Shown: positions 1 through 7,786, numbered from the stretch's first letter. The stretch: 64,000 bases of DNA from Rhodanobacter sp. (GCA_024711345.1 JANJTA010000012.1:1-64000), one strand, 5' to 3'. The notes: a model not told the origin generated them from the letters alone. A program made the numbers and translations.

Positions 1-252
1 GACGCGAATACAACGAAGAGAGACCAAAGGCCGCCCTCAGCGGGATGACGCCAGCTGCCTATGCACAGCACTTGGCAAAGACAGATACGATCAGCCCCGG
101 ACTCTAAACCCGACCGCTACTGAAAGCGGGGGGACGTCGGGCCCACGATGACGCATCGAGGCGATCTCCGCGTCTCGAACCGGAACAAAAGGTATCAGGG
201 ACAACCTGAGCGCGCGGGCAGCCGGCCGGTCGGCGTCGCGTGCGCGCGCAAC

Positions 253-1128
253 TCAGGCATGTTGCGCGGCCTCGGCGCGCAGCGCGTCCTCGCGGGTCCG
301 GTGCACGGTGCCGGGCGCGTGGTGCGGCGGCGCGTAGATCGTCACCAGCCGCAGGCGCTTGTCGCCGGTGTTGCGGATGTCGTGGCGCGTGCCGGCCGGC
401 ACCAGCAGCACGTCGCCCTTGCCTAGCCGGTGGCGCGCGCCCGCCACCACCGCTTCGCCCTCGCCCTTGGCCACGAGGAAGATCTGGTCGTTGCCGTCGT
501 GCACTTCCTCGCCGATCGCTTCGCCCGGCTGCAGGCACATGAGCACGATCTGGGCATGGGGGCCGGTGGCCACCTCGCGGCGGAAGTCGCGGTTGCGCCT
601 GGCCAGTGCGCGGATCGACTCGTCGGACGTGCTCATGTCGCTTCCCTCGATGGATCTCGGGCGGTCGCCCGCGGAGCACGCGACCAGGTCCGCGTGGCCG
701 AAGCCCTGCGTGTAGTCGAGCACCGAGATCACCGTCGGCTCGACGCGGAAGATGCGCACCTGGTCGGCGGTGGGCATCGGGAAGGGCAGCGGCGTCGCCT
801 GCTCGGCGTACCTGGTGGGCAGCAGGCGCAGGACGCGCTCGGCCTCACCGGGATCGACCACCGGGGTGGCGCGCGCCGCCATGGACAGGCCGGTGATCGC
901 CATGATGTCCGGCGTGTCGTGGTCGATGGTCAGCGACACCCGGTTGTCGCGCGCGAGGTTGCGGGCCTTCTGACTGTCCAGCCCGCACAGGAAGTACAGC
1001 ACCAGGCCTTCGTTGACATAGCCCACGGTGGTGGCCTGCGGCCAGCCGTCCGGGCGCAGCGTGGCGACCGTCATGATGCGGTGCGCGTCGAGCAGGTCGA
1101 GGATCTTGCGCCGGATCGCTTCGTCCAT
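253..1128 (-). CDS. PNPOx-like FMN-binding domain fused to a cupin domain
   Basis: A 291-residue protein with two domains. Residues 1-150 resemble the pyridoxamine 5'-phosphate oxidase-like split-barrel family (start MDEAIRRKILDLL, then TVATLRPDGWPQATTVGYV), which usually binds FMN or another flavin. Residues 165-291 form a small cupin with the metal-site pattern GEEVHDGNDQIF and PAGTRHDIRN. The cupin half begins with a methionine (residue 165, codon at 634-636) preceded by GAGGGAAG at Shine-Dalgarno distance, so it may also be made as a separate 127-residue protein. The gene is divergent from the flavodoxin gene at 1375 and has an FNR-type box about 60 bases upstream. The domain calls are firm; the substrate is unknown. 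Confidence 0.8.
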   Translation of the reverse strand: MDEAIRRKILDLLDAHRIMTVATLRPDGWPQATTVGYVNEGLVLYFLCGLDSQKARNLARDNRVSLTIDHDTPDIMAITGLSMAARATPVVDPGEAERVLRLLPTRYAEQATPLPFPMPTADQVRIFRVEPTVISVLDYTQGFGHADLVACSAGDRPRSIEGSDMSTSDESIRALARRNRDFRREVATGPHAQIVLMCLQPGEAIGEEVHDGNDQIFLVAKGEGEAVVAGARHRLGKGDVLLVPAGTRHDIRNTGDKRLRLVTIYAPPHHAPGTVHRTREDALRAEAAQHA

Positions 1129-1182
1129 TGCCAGCCCTCCTGTCGGGATGGCCCATGCTCCGCCCGCGCGGAAGCCGCGATA

Positions 1183-1196
1183 TTGATGCGGGTCAA
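1183..1196. promoter_or_regulatory. FNR/ANR-type box upstream of the PNPOx-cupin gene
   Basis: The sequence reads TTGAT-GCGG-GTCAA, one mismatch from the FNR/ANR consensus TTGAT-N4-ATCAA. Its centre lies about 61 bases from the minus-strand start codon at 1128, which fits a class II position near -41. This is inference from the motif; regulation has not been shown. Confidence 0.55.
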
Positions 1197-1294
1197 CTCC
1201 GGGTCGGTCGGCGCCCCGCGGGCATCGTGTTCACCGTCCACGGCACGCCGGGACGATCCACCAGCGCATCGTGACCCTCTTTTTGTTTCCCTTC

Positions 1295-1308
1295 TTGACC
1301 TGCATCAA
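1295..1308. promoter_or_regulatory. FNR/ANR-type box upstream of the flavodoxin gene
   Basis: The sequence reads TTGAC-CTGC-ATCAA, one mismatch from the FNR/ANR consensus. It is close to the reverse complement of the box at 1183, and its centre is about 73 bases from the flavodoxin ATG. Each divergent gene therefore has its own box. Confidence 0.55.
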
Positions 1309-1374
1309 CACCACCGCCCGCCACAATTCCAACATGGAGTCCACGACCACCTCGCCGAGCGGAGAGGGCAAGCC

Positions 1375-1911
1375 ATGGCACTCACCAAGCGCACGCTCGT
1401 CGTCTACTACAGCCGCAGCGGCACGACCGCGCACGTGGGCCATGCCCTGGCCCGGCGCCTGGACACGGACGAGGTGATGATCCAGGACCAGCGGGCGCAT
1501 GGCCGCGTGTCCGTCTGGCGGGCGGCACTCGATCGCCTGCTCAATACCTTGCCACCCATCGCCCCGATCGCGGCGCCGCTGGAAAACTACGACCTGATCG
1601 TGCTCGGAACACCGGTCTGGGGAGCGCGCGCCGCGGCCCCGGTGCGCCGATTTCTCAAGGACTACGGGCCGAGCCTGCCTGCGGTGGCGTTCTTCTGCAC
1701 GATGGGCGGCAGCGGTGCCGCCAACACCTTCGAAGACATGCAGGCGCGGCTGGGCAAGCCGCCGCGCGCAAGCTGTTCGTTCGACGCCAAGGCACTGGAC
1801 AACGGCAGTTACCTGGGCGCGCTCGACGACTTCGCGATGCAACTGACCGACGATGCGCACTCGCCGCCTTCACGCCAGCCGGCACCCAACGGTATCCCCA
1901 TGCATCGTTAG
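1375..1911 (+). CDS. flavodoxin family protein
   Basis: A 178-residue soluble protein with a flavodoxin fold. The FMN phosphate-binding loop is at the N terminus (VVYYSRSGTTAHVGHALA) and the isoalloxazine-side loop is LGTPVWGARAAAPVRRFL around residues 75-92. The start at 1375 is chosen because GGAGAGGG lies just upstream and the protein starts directly with the first beta strand; the open frame continues far upstream but without flavodoxin content. Such proteins carry electrons or act as quinone or protoporphyrinogen oxidoreductases, and the partner is not visible here. It diverges from the PNPOx-cupin gene, and both have FNR-type boxes, which suggests induction at low oxygen. Confidence 0.85.
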   Translation: MALTKRTLVVYYSRSGTTAHVGHALARRLDTDEVMIQDQRAHGRVSVWRAALDRLLNTLPPIAPIAAPLENYDLIVLGTPVWGARAAAPVRRFLKDYGPSLPAVAFFCTMGGSGAANTFEDMQARLGKPPRASCSFDAKALDNGSYLGALDDFAMQLTDDAHSPPSRQPAPNGIPMHR

Positions 1912-2157
1912 GCGAACGAAGGCCGGGCACCGTGCATTCCCCGGCAGGTGCTCGTCTGCGCGGCGCCCTGGAAAGCCACGCGCCGAGGGGAAACAAGCCC
2001 CCCTTTTGGGGCCAAGGCACCAAGACCGCGCAATCCCACCGCACCCTGCTACCCGCCAGGCCAATCGCACGCTGTCAGAAAGTGCACTCTGGCCCTGAAG
2101 TTTGCCGCTTTTTCTTGTGCCAGAATTCCGGCTCCAATCCACTGGGCGATGCACGGC

Positions 2158-2877
2158 ATGAAAACCATCGGGCTGATCGGTGGCATGAGCTGGGAATCCA
2201 CTCTGCACTACTACCAGCGCATCAACGAGCTGGTTGCCGCACGTCTGGGCGGCCTGCACTCGGCCAGGTTGCTGCTGTGGAGTGTCGAGTTCGCCGAGAT
2301 CGCGGCCCTGCAACACGCCGATGACTGGGATGCCGCCGGCCGCATCCTCGCCGATGCCGCGCGCCGGCTGGAAAACGCCGGGGCCGAAGGCCTGTTGATC
2401 TGCGCCAACACGATGCATCGGGTGGCGCCCGCGGTCGAGGCGGCCGTCAACGTTCCCGTGCTGCACCTTGCCGACATCACCGCCCGCGCCTTGCTGGCCG
2501 ACGGCCACCGCCGCGCCGCGTTGCTCGGCACCCGCTTCACCATGGCCCAGCCGTTCTACCGCGAACGGCTGGAAAGCCACGGCCTGTCGATCAGCGTGCC
2601 GACGCCGGAAGAACAGGACTCGCTGCACCAGATCATTTTTGACGAGCTGGTGAAGGGGCGCGTGGAAGCGGCATCGCGCGAACGTTTCATCACCATCATG
2701 CGCCGGATGCATACCGCAGGCGCGCAGGCGGTGATCCTCGGCTGCACCGAGTTCGGCATGCTGCTGCGCGCAGTGGACGCGCCGGACATCCCGCGCGTCG
2801 ACACCACCGAACTGCACTGCCAGGCCGCCGTGGACTGGATGCTCGCGGAACACTCCGGCAACAAAGGTGCGATCTGA
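2158..2877 (+). CDS. aspartate/glutamate racemase family protein
   Basis: A 239-residue amino-acid racemase of the Asp/Glu/hydantoin racemase superfamily. The N-terminal IGLIGGMSWEST motif is typical of the RacD/YgeA branch, and the two catalytic cysteines are visible in ICANTMHRV (about residue 82) and ILGCTEFGM (about residue 195). These cofactor-independent enzymes interconvert L- and D-amino acids. The start at 2158 gives the standard N terminus; an ATG at 2149, three codons earlier, is possible, and neither has a strong ribosome site. The upstream region carries a TGCACTCTGGCCC element like those around the RAYT transposase at 5513. Substrate specificity cannot be read from the sequence. 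Confidence 0.85.
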   Translation: MKTIGLIGGMSWESTLHYYQRINELVAARLGGLHSARLLLWSVEFAEIAALQHADDWDAAGRILADAARRLENAGAEGLLICANTMHRVAPAVEAAVNVPVLHLADITARALLADGHRRAALLGTRFTMAQPFYRERLESHGLSISVPTPEEQDSLHQIIFDELVKGRVEAASRERFITIMRRMHTAGAQAVILGCTEFGMLLRAVDAPDIPRVDTTELHCQAAVDWMLAEHSGNKGAI

Positions 2878-3001
2878 TCGAAGCTGACACTGCCCTCTGC
2901 TTTCCAGAAGGTGGCACGACTCGCGGCGCGAAGAAACGGCGCTGAGCCACGGCAGTACAACAAACCCGATGTAGTAACCTGGCGCCATCCAGGGGGATGG
3001 C

Positions 3002-3949
3002 ATGGCGTTCTGGTGGGTCAACCACAAACAAACGCGCGACCACGAAGTTCGTGGCGGTTACCTGTGGTCACCCATGCGAAACGCCAATGGTGCACGCAAC
3101 CAGACCTACGAAAACATGCGTCTGGTTCGCCCCGGCGACATCGTGTTCTCGTACGCCCACGGCCAGATCGGCGCGATCGGGCGCGTCACGGAGGCGGCCA
3201 CCGCATGCCCCAAACCCGACGAATTCGGCGATGTTGGCGGCTACTGGTCCAACGAAGGCTGGATGGTCGAAGTCGATTTCAGGGATGCGCCACGCTCGTT
3301 CCGGCCGAGCCAGAACATGGAGGCCATCGAGCCATTCTTGCCGGAGCGCTACTCACCAATCCAGACGAACGGCCACGGAAACCAAGGCTGCTACCTCGCT
3401 GGCATTTCGGACGCGCTCGGCCATCTTCTTCTTGCCTTGACCGGTACCGAACAAATTGCCGATGGCGACTTGGCTCCGGCCATCGAAGCAGGCGAAAGCA
3501 CCCGCCCCGATGTGCTCGAGGACATCCACCGCATTGAAGGCGATGATTCACTGACCGTGACGCAGCGCCTGCAACTTGCCAAGGCCCGCGTCGGCCAAGG
3601 TCTCTTTCGCAAACGGGTGATCGTGCTGGACGGCGCCTGCCGCGTAACCGGTGTCACCGACACGCGTGTGCTGGTAGCGAGCCACATCAAACCCTGGCGG
3701 GAGGCCGACAACGCTGACCGCCTCAACGGCAACAACGGAATATTGCTGTCGCCGCACGTGGACGCCCTGTTTGACGAGGAACTGCTCAGCTTCGAGGACG
3801 ACGGCCACATGCTGGTGCACCCTTCCTTGTCACCTGATGTCCTGTATCGCTGGTCGATCAATCCCGCCCGGCGCGTCGAGCCATTCCGGGATGAACAACG
3901 AGCCTTCCTCGCGCGCCATCGCGAATTGTTCGCTCAAAAGGCACGCTGA
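3002..3949 (+). CDS. EVE-like domain HNH endonuclease, predicted modification-dependent
   Basis: A 315-residue protein. The N-terminal half (FWWVNHKQTRDHEVRGGYLW, then LVRPGDIVFSYAHGQIGAIG) resembles EVE/PUA-type modified-base-binding domains. The C-terminal part is an HNH_2-type nuclease: CRVTG at about 213, ASHIKPW at about 226-232, NGILLSPHVDALFD at about 245-258. EVE-HNH fusions are known as type IV restriction enzymes that cut DNA with modified cytosine, so a role in excluding foreign modified DNA is likely. It stands alone, with no methyltransferase nearby, as expected for a modification-dependent enzyme. The alternative is a generic HNH nuclease without modification dependence. It is separated from the Mrr nuclease at 6614 by unrelated genes. 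Confidence 0.8.
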   Translation: MAFWWVNHKQTRDHEVRGGYLWSPMRNANGARNQTYENMRLVRPGDIVFSYAHGQIGAIGRVTEAATACPKPDEFGDVGGYWSNEGWMVEVDFRDAPRSFRPSQNMEAIEPFLPERYSPIQTNGHGNQGCYLAGISDALGHLLLALTGTEQIADGDLAPAIEAGESTRPDVLEDIHRIEGDDSLTVTQRLQLAKARVGQGLFRKRVIVLDGACRVTGVTDTRVLVASHIKPWREADNADRLNGNNGILLSPHVDALFDEELLSFEDDGHMLVHPSLSPDVLYRWSINPARRVEPFRDEQRAFLARHRELFAQKAR

Positions 3950-4155
3950 CTGTCAGCGCCCACCATGGCCGAGCTGCGCGAGCCATTGCGGCTTCGCCAA
4001 GATCCCCTTCTCACGTACGTCACCGCGGTCGGCCGCGGTGCTCGGATCGTCCGCTGGCGAGGTTAATTCCCTCCGTCTCTTTTTTCGCAAGCCCGAAGTG
4101 ATTCAACTTCCTCCATCCCGGTTTCGAAGGGCAGCCCGCGCGACCGGCCGTCCGG

Positions 4156-4938
4156 TCAGCGGGTCAATGAGCCTGTCGCCTGTTGCGCACTCGCGCTACT
4201 TTGCGCGAACTCCGGGAAGACCTCCGCGATCGGCGTCTCTTCCGGCAAGATGTAGAACACCCCGCCCCGGTCGAAGGTCGGACGGATGATCTGCTCGTAG
4301 AACTCGGGCGAGACGTTGATACAACCGTGCGTAATGCGGTTGTCGTCCGGCGAAGGCGATGCAAGGCGTTCGGGGCGTCGCTCGGACGGGACGCCCGTCG
4401 CGGTCGGGTGGATGGAGACCGCGGAATCGTAGTCCACCCACAGCACGCGCCCGGCGTCGATCGACGGACCGAAACCGCCCACGAAGCGACCAGCCGGCGT
4501 CGTGCGATCCCGGGCCGGAATCTTGCGTAGCGCCAAACCGGCGACGCCGGGCGCCGAATGATCGCCGACCGCCGATCCGAAGAGCGCAGGGGCCGCGCCA
4601 CGAAGCCGGCCGTCGCCGCCGAAGACCAGGACCTGTGCGGCGGTCTTGTCGATGACCGCGAATGGATAGCCTTGGTTGTCCCTGACGGCGACAACCCAGC
4701 CCGCGAGCGCGATCACCGTCCCGGACACCTTCTGGCCCGGCGGAAGCTGGTCGACGGCAGCGACCGGTTGCGCGGCGGTCTTCTCGGCGCTGGCCACGCC
4801 GAAACTCGCGAACGCCAGCGCAAGTGCCAGTGCGCCACGAACGGCCCCGATCGCAGGGTATGGGCAGGTGCGGATGGGACGGCTCCTTGAAACCAGGATG
4901 GGGTGCAGACAAGGGATCCGGTGGCCAGCAAGGGCCAC
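4156..4938 (-). CDS. L,D-transpeptidase family protein (periplasmic)
   Basis: About 260 residues. A hydrophobic segment (ALALALAFASFGVASA, residues 36-51) looks like a signal peptide with an Ala-X-Ala cleavage site. The YkuD/L,D-transpeptidase signature is near the C terminus (NRITHGCINVS, catalytic Cys at about 206). L,D-transpeptidases form 3-3 peptidoglycan crosslinks or attach proteins to diaminopimelate. The start is uncertain: 4938 is a GTG with a weak ribosome site and gives an unusually long 34-residue region before the hydrophobic stretch, and no in-frame ATG lies closer. The next gene upstream on this strand encodes a small Lpp-like lipoprotein, so a cell-wall role for the pair is plausible. 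Confidence 0.8.
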   Translation of the reverse strand: MALAGHRIPCLHPILVSRSRPIRTCPYPAIGAVRGALALALAFASFGVASAEKTAAQPVAAVDQLPPGQKVSGTVIALAGWVVAVRDNQGYPFAVIDKTAAQVLVFGGDGRLRGAAPALFGSAVGDHSAPGVAGLALRKIPARDRTTPAGRFVGGFGPSIDAGRVLWVDYDSAVSIHPTATGVPSERRPERLASPSPDDNRITHGCINVSPEFYEQIIRPTFDRGGVFYILPEETPIAEVFPEFAQSSASAQQATGSLTR

Positions 4939-4974
4939 CGAATTCCGGTTCAGCCGTTCATCGCGAAGCGATGA

Positions 4975-5262
4975 CTAACCGCGCGGCACGCGGCGCGGCG
5001 CCGTTTCGAGCTTCTGGACGCGGCCTTCCAATTGATCCAGCCGCTGGTTGGCCTGCTGCGCGGACTGATTGGCCTGCTGCGCGGACTGATTGGCGGCTTC
5101 GGCGCTCTGGGCCGCGCTCTGCACCTTCGCATCGAGTTGATCGAGGCGCGAGTTGACCCGCACGAAGTCGTCTTTGTAGGCGCAGGCGCCAAGGCCCCAG
5201 GTGGCAACGATCGCCACGCCGAGCAGACGCGCCATCGCCAGGTGTCGTTTGGTTAGAGACAT
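4975..5262 (-). CDS. Lpp-like alanine-zipper lipoprotein
   Basis: A 95-residue small lipoprotein. A lipobox (WGLGAC, Cys 27) follows a hydrophobic signal segment. The mature part is a coiled coil with an Ala/Gln/Asn/Ser heptad pattern (QSAEAANQSAQQANQSAQQA) and then RLDQLEGRVQKLE, like the trimeric murein lipoprotein Lpp. AAGGAG seven bases before the ATG fixes the start. Unlike Braun lipoprotein it ends in ...RRVPRG and lacks the C-terminal lysine that is linked to peptidoglycan, so covalent wall attachment by the neighbouring L,D-transpeptidase is not obvious. The QSAQQAN unit is encoded by a perfect 21-base direct repeat at 5048-5089. Confidence 0.8.
   Translation of the reverse strand: MSLTKRHLAMARLLGVAIVATWGLGACAYKDDFVRVNSRLDQLDAKVQSAAQSAEAANQSAQQANQSAQQANQRLDQLEGRVQKLETAPRRVPRG
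5048..5089. repeat. 21-bp tandem direct repeat inside the Lpp-like gene
   Basis: Two consecutive copies of a 21-base unit starting TTGGCCTGCTGCG encode the duplicated heptad QSAQQAN on the minus strand. In-frame slippage here would change the coiled-coil length by exactly one heptad. Confidence 0.8.
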
Positions 5263-5512
5263 TTCCTATCTCCTTCGTCTGGTATCGGAAATAAAGCGAC
5301 CTGCGTGCCGGCCTCCCGGCCCGCCTCCGGTGACGCTGGAATACATCCCTGCGTGTGAAGATGAGGTTGAATCCCGAGGCGTGGCTTGGACCAAGACCAC
5401 ATTTTCCGACAGCCGGACGAGGTCCTTGGCTGCGCGCCTGATGGAATCCAACGGCAGCCGCGTCGTGTCGCCATGAGCATGCTGAGCCGACTCATCCCAG
5501 CGGACGCCCACC

Positions 5513-6217
5513 ATGGCCAGACTGCCAAGACTTGACCTGCCAGGCATCCCGCAACACGTCGTGCAACGTGGCAACGATCGGCAGGCATGCTTCGCTACCA
5601 ACGTCGATTACGGACAATACCTGCAGGAACTAGGCGAAGCCGCGCTCAAGCATGACTGCGCCGTACATGCCTTCGTACTGATGACCAACCATGTCCACCT
5701 GCTTGTAACGCCATCCGGCACGGGTGCCGTTTCCCGCATGATGCAAGCGGTTGGGCGTCGCTACGTCGGCAGCTTCAACGCACGCTATCGGCGTACCGGC
5801 ACATTGTGGGAGGGCCGATTCAAGGCCGCACTGATCGACTCGGAGCGCTACCTGATGGCTTGTTATCGCTATATCGAGCTCAACCCGGTCCGAGCCGGCA
5901 TGACCACCATGCCCGGGGATTACCCGTGGTCGAGCTACGCCCACAATGCATGGGGAAAACAGCATCCACTGATCACCCCGCACCAGGAATATCTCAATCT
6001 GGGATCCGATCCCGCCGCGCGCCAAACGGCCTATCGCGAACTGATCCGCGAGCACCTGGACGAACCACAGCTCAGCGCCTTGCGCCAACACACCCGGCAA
6101 CAACGTGCCTGGGGCAGCGACCGTTTCCGCCAACAGATCGAAGCACTGACCCAGCGAGCCGTCAGCGTCCGACCGCGCGGCCGGCCACCGAAGCCACCCG
6201 AAACATTGGGAAAATGA
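5513..6217 (+). CDS. REP-associated tyrosine transposase (RAYT, Y1/IS200-like)
   Basis: A 234-residue protein of the Y1_Tnp (HUH) family, RAYT branch. It starts with RLPRLDLPGIPQHVVQRGN, has the HUH motif TNHVHLLV at residues 58-65, and the family signatures GTLWEGRFKA and YIELNPVRAGM. RAYTs are domesticated single-copy transposases linked to the spread of REP palindromes. The C-terminal tail is basic (RPRGRPPKPP). The last 210 coding bases plus about 17 downstream are duplicated immediately downstream (6235-6462). The gene lies at the edge of an AT-richer accessory block; REP-type palindromes elsewhere in the window (11573, 13268, 38295, 62681) could be substrates, but pairing is unproven. 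Confidence 0.88.
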   Translation: MARLPRLDLPGIPQHVVQRGNDRQACFATNVDYGQYLQELGEAALKHDCAVHAFVLMTNHVHLLVTPSGTGAVSRMMQAVGRRYVGSFNARYRRTGTLWEGRFKAALIDSERYLMACYRYIELNPVRAGMTTMPGDYPWSSYAHNAWGKQHPLITPHQEYLNLGSDPAARQTAYRELIREHLDEPQLSALRQHTRQQRAWGSDRFRQQIEALTQRAVSVRPRGRPPKPPETLGK

Positions 6218-6462
6218 ACCTGACCCTTTTTTTGGATCCCGCCGCGCGCCAAACGGCCCATCGCGAGCTGATCCGCGAGCACCTGGACGAACCACAGCTC
6301 ATCGCCTTGCGCCAACACACCCAGCAACAACGTGCCTGGGGCAGCGACCGTTTCCGCCAACAGATCGAAGCACTGACCCAGCGGGCCGTCAGCGTCCGAC
6401 CGCGTGGCCGGCCACCGAAGCCACCCGAAACATTGGAAAAATGAACCTGACCCCTTTTTTGT
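6008..6462 (+). repeat. 227-bp tandem duplication of the RAYT 3' end
   Basis: Bases 6008-6234 and 6235-6462 are near-identical copies with a 227-base offset and a few substitutions. The unit covers the C-terminal coding region of the RAYT gene, its stop codon and the following AACCTGACCCTTTTTT tract. Copy 2 keeps an open frame for the same C terminus but has no transposase core. Confidence 0.9.
6235..6444 (+). pseudogene. duplicated C-terminal fragment of the RAYT transposase
   Basis: This fragment encodes about the last 69 residues of the RAYT again (DPAARQTAHRELIREHLDEP to the RPRGRPPKPPE tail), then a stop. It lacks the HUH domain and has no recognisable start of its own, so it is most simply a remnant of tandem duplication. 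A change of TAT to CAT (Tyr to His) and a few others separate it from the parent copy. Confidence 0.75.
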
Positions 6463-6468
6463 AGCCGG

Positions 6469-6493
6469 AAAATGCACTCTGACCCGGGTTTTC
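6469..6493. repeat. TGCACTCTGACCC-type dispersed element
   Basis: The sequence AAAATGCACTCTGACCCGGGTTTTC also occurs in diverged forms at 2080-2100 (AAGTGCACTCTGGCCC) and 7971-8021 (AAATGCACTCCGATCC, then GCGCACCTGACCGGGTCTTTC). A related AACCTGACCC(C)TTTTTT string ends both RAYT copies. It looks like a small repeat family associated with the transposase. Confidence 0.55.
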
Positions 6494-6497
6494 GGAA

Positions 6498-6604
6498 AAG
6501 GGGACGTGGCTAATTAAGTCAGACTGACCCTGCCCCGGATGACGATCGAGCTTATTTGCCCCCCTTTATTCCTCGCCAATGAGGCTTAATTAGCTACACC
6601 CCTT
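6498..6604. repeat. imperfect inverted repeat with TAATTAAG arms
   Basis: The left arm AAGGGGACGTGGCTAATTAAG (6498-6518) and the right arm CTTAATTAGCTACACCCCTT (6585-6604) are inverted copies with one gap and two mismatches, separated by 66 bases. It sits between the duplicated RAYT tail and the Mrr nuclease gene and may be a miniature mobile element or a terminator for the converging genes. Confidence 0.55.
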
Positions 6605-6613
6605 TATTCGGGC

Positions 6614-7786
6614 TTAATCGCATATGTCGAAGTGAGCAGGCTTCCCGTCCCACGGAGAGTATAAGTTGCGCCCATCCCAATAACCATAAGGGCCTTTACG
6701 GACGCGCCAAACGTGATCGCTATTAAGCCGACGAAGGCAGTCCTGGTTCAGCTTGGGAATTTCGACGCCCCTCTGACCATAGCCGTCGTGTGCGATTACC
6801 TCGCTAGGAAGGCTCATAAGCAAAGCGGCGTATTTGGTTTCCTTGATCACAAGCGCAAACGAGTTGGCTACGGTGTTGTAGCCGGTGGATGCATGCAAGA
6901 CCCGGTTCTCCAACGAATGTGTCGCCTGCACAAGAAGCGAACGTACCGATTCGGGGCTCACTAACGTGGACTTATCTGAGATCACACCCTCGCCGGCGGT
7001 CCGACACCATTCCACGACATCGGCGGCACTCTTCAAGGTCAAGACCCCCGAGGATCGTTCCGCGAATCGCCTTGCACTGGGCAAATAGGACGAAGTTGTA
7101 ACAAATACGCCATGGCTCGCACCCTCGTTTGCTACGACCCCTCTCAGAGCAGCGACGGCATCAAGGGGAATCTTCCTATCGGGTCTATAGCGCTTTACTT
7201 GGACAAGAGTGCAGACATCACCCAAAGGGTCACGCCATAGTCGGACATCGGCGCCACCGTCATTCGTCCCAGGCCCCAGTTCTGCGCGAAACCCTTGATT
7301 CTGGAACAACCGAAATAACAAAGTCTCGAACTGACGCCAATCTAGTCTTTGCAAATCTTCTGGACGGCGGGCAAAGTGCTGGTAGAGCTCTTCATAGACA
7401 TCTGCGCAATCAGGCTCGATCAAGCTACAAATCCATTGCCAGCGGAAGTAGTCGGCAAAAGCCGAGACGCGATCAATATCGTCTTCGTCTGGATAAATCC
7501 AACCACTAACCCCGTCATTGTTTTCGAAGTGAAAGCCGTGCTCTTCGACTAAAGCATAGAATTCGTCTTGGAGCCCGCCGTCAGCCGAACCGTCGATAAC
7601 GCTTTGCAACGGCCCTTCGAAGTACATCACTAAAACAACTGGAAGCTCTCCCTGCTCGCCGTCAACATGTTCTGCGTATGATTTGAAGCCTGCATCATGC
7701 CAAAGGTCATTCCGCTCTGCCCATCGTTGGATAGCGATCTTGAGGCTCTCGATCTGTGCTTCGAGTTCAAAGTCATCTAACTTCAT
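6614..7786 (-). CDS. Mrr-type restriction endonuclease domain protein
   Basis: About 390 residues counted from the ATG at 7786 (a TTG at 7810 would add eight). The first 145 residues are acidic and unrecognised. A PD-(D/E)XK nuclease domain of the Mrr_cat family follows: DWRQFETLLFRLFQNQGF (Glu 154), GTNDGGADVRL (Asp 180), TLVQVKRYRP (Gln 196, Lys 198), and a helix with GVFVTTSSYLPSARRFAER. All expected catalytic residues are present. A C-terminal region of about 130 residues is unrecognised. Mrr nucleases cut methylated or otherwise modified DNA. The gene is visibly AT-richer than its surroundings and is preceded on the same strand by an ATPase gene, with about 240 bases between them; the two may act together. 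Confidence 0.78.
   Translation of the reverse strand: MKLDDFELEAQIESLKIAIQRWAERNDLWHDAGFKSYAEHVDGEQGELPVVLVMYFEGPLQSVIDGSADGGLQDEFYALVEEHGFHFENNDGVSGWIYPDEDDIDRVSAFADYFRWQWICSLIEPDCADVYEELYQHFARRPEDLQRLDWRQFETLLFRLFQNQGFRAELGPGTNDGGADVRLWRDPLGDVCTLVQVKRYRPDRKIPLDAVAALRGVVANEGASHGVFVTTSSYLPSARRFAERSSGVLTLKSAADVVEWCRTAGEGVISDKSTLVSPESVRSLLVQATHSLENRVLHASTGYNTVANSFALVIKETKYAALLMSLPSEVIAHDGYGQRGVEIPKLNQDCLRRLNSDHVWRVRKGPYGYWDGRNLYSPWDGKPAHFDICD

Noticed and set aside
104-679. Arg/Pro-rich minus-strand frame at the window start
   Set aside because: It overlaps the PNPOx-cupin gene in another frame and has low-complexity composition typical of a shadow frame.
3950-4155. Small plus-strand open frame after the HNH gene (from 3965)
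   Set aside because: About 33 codons, no ribosome site and no similarity that could be recognised.
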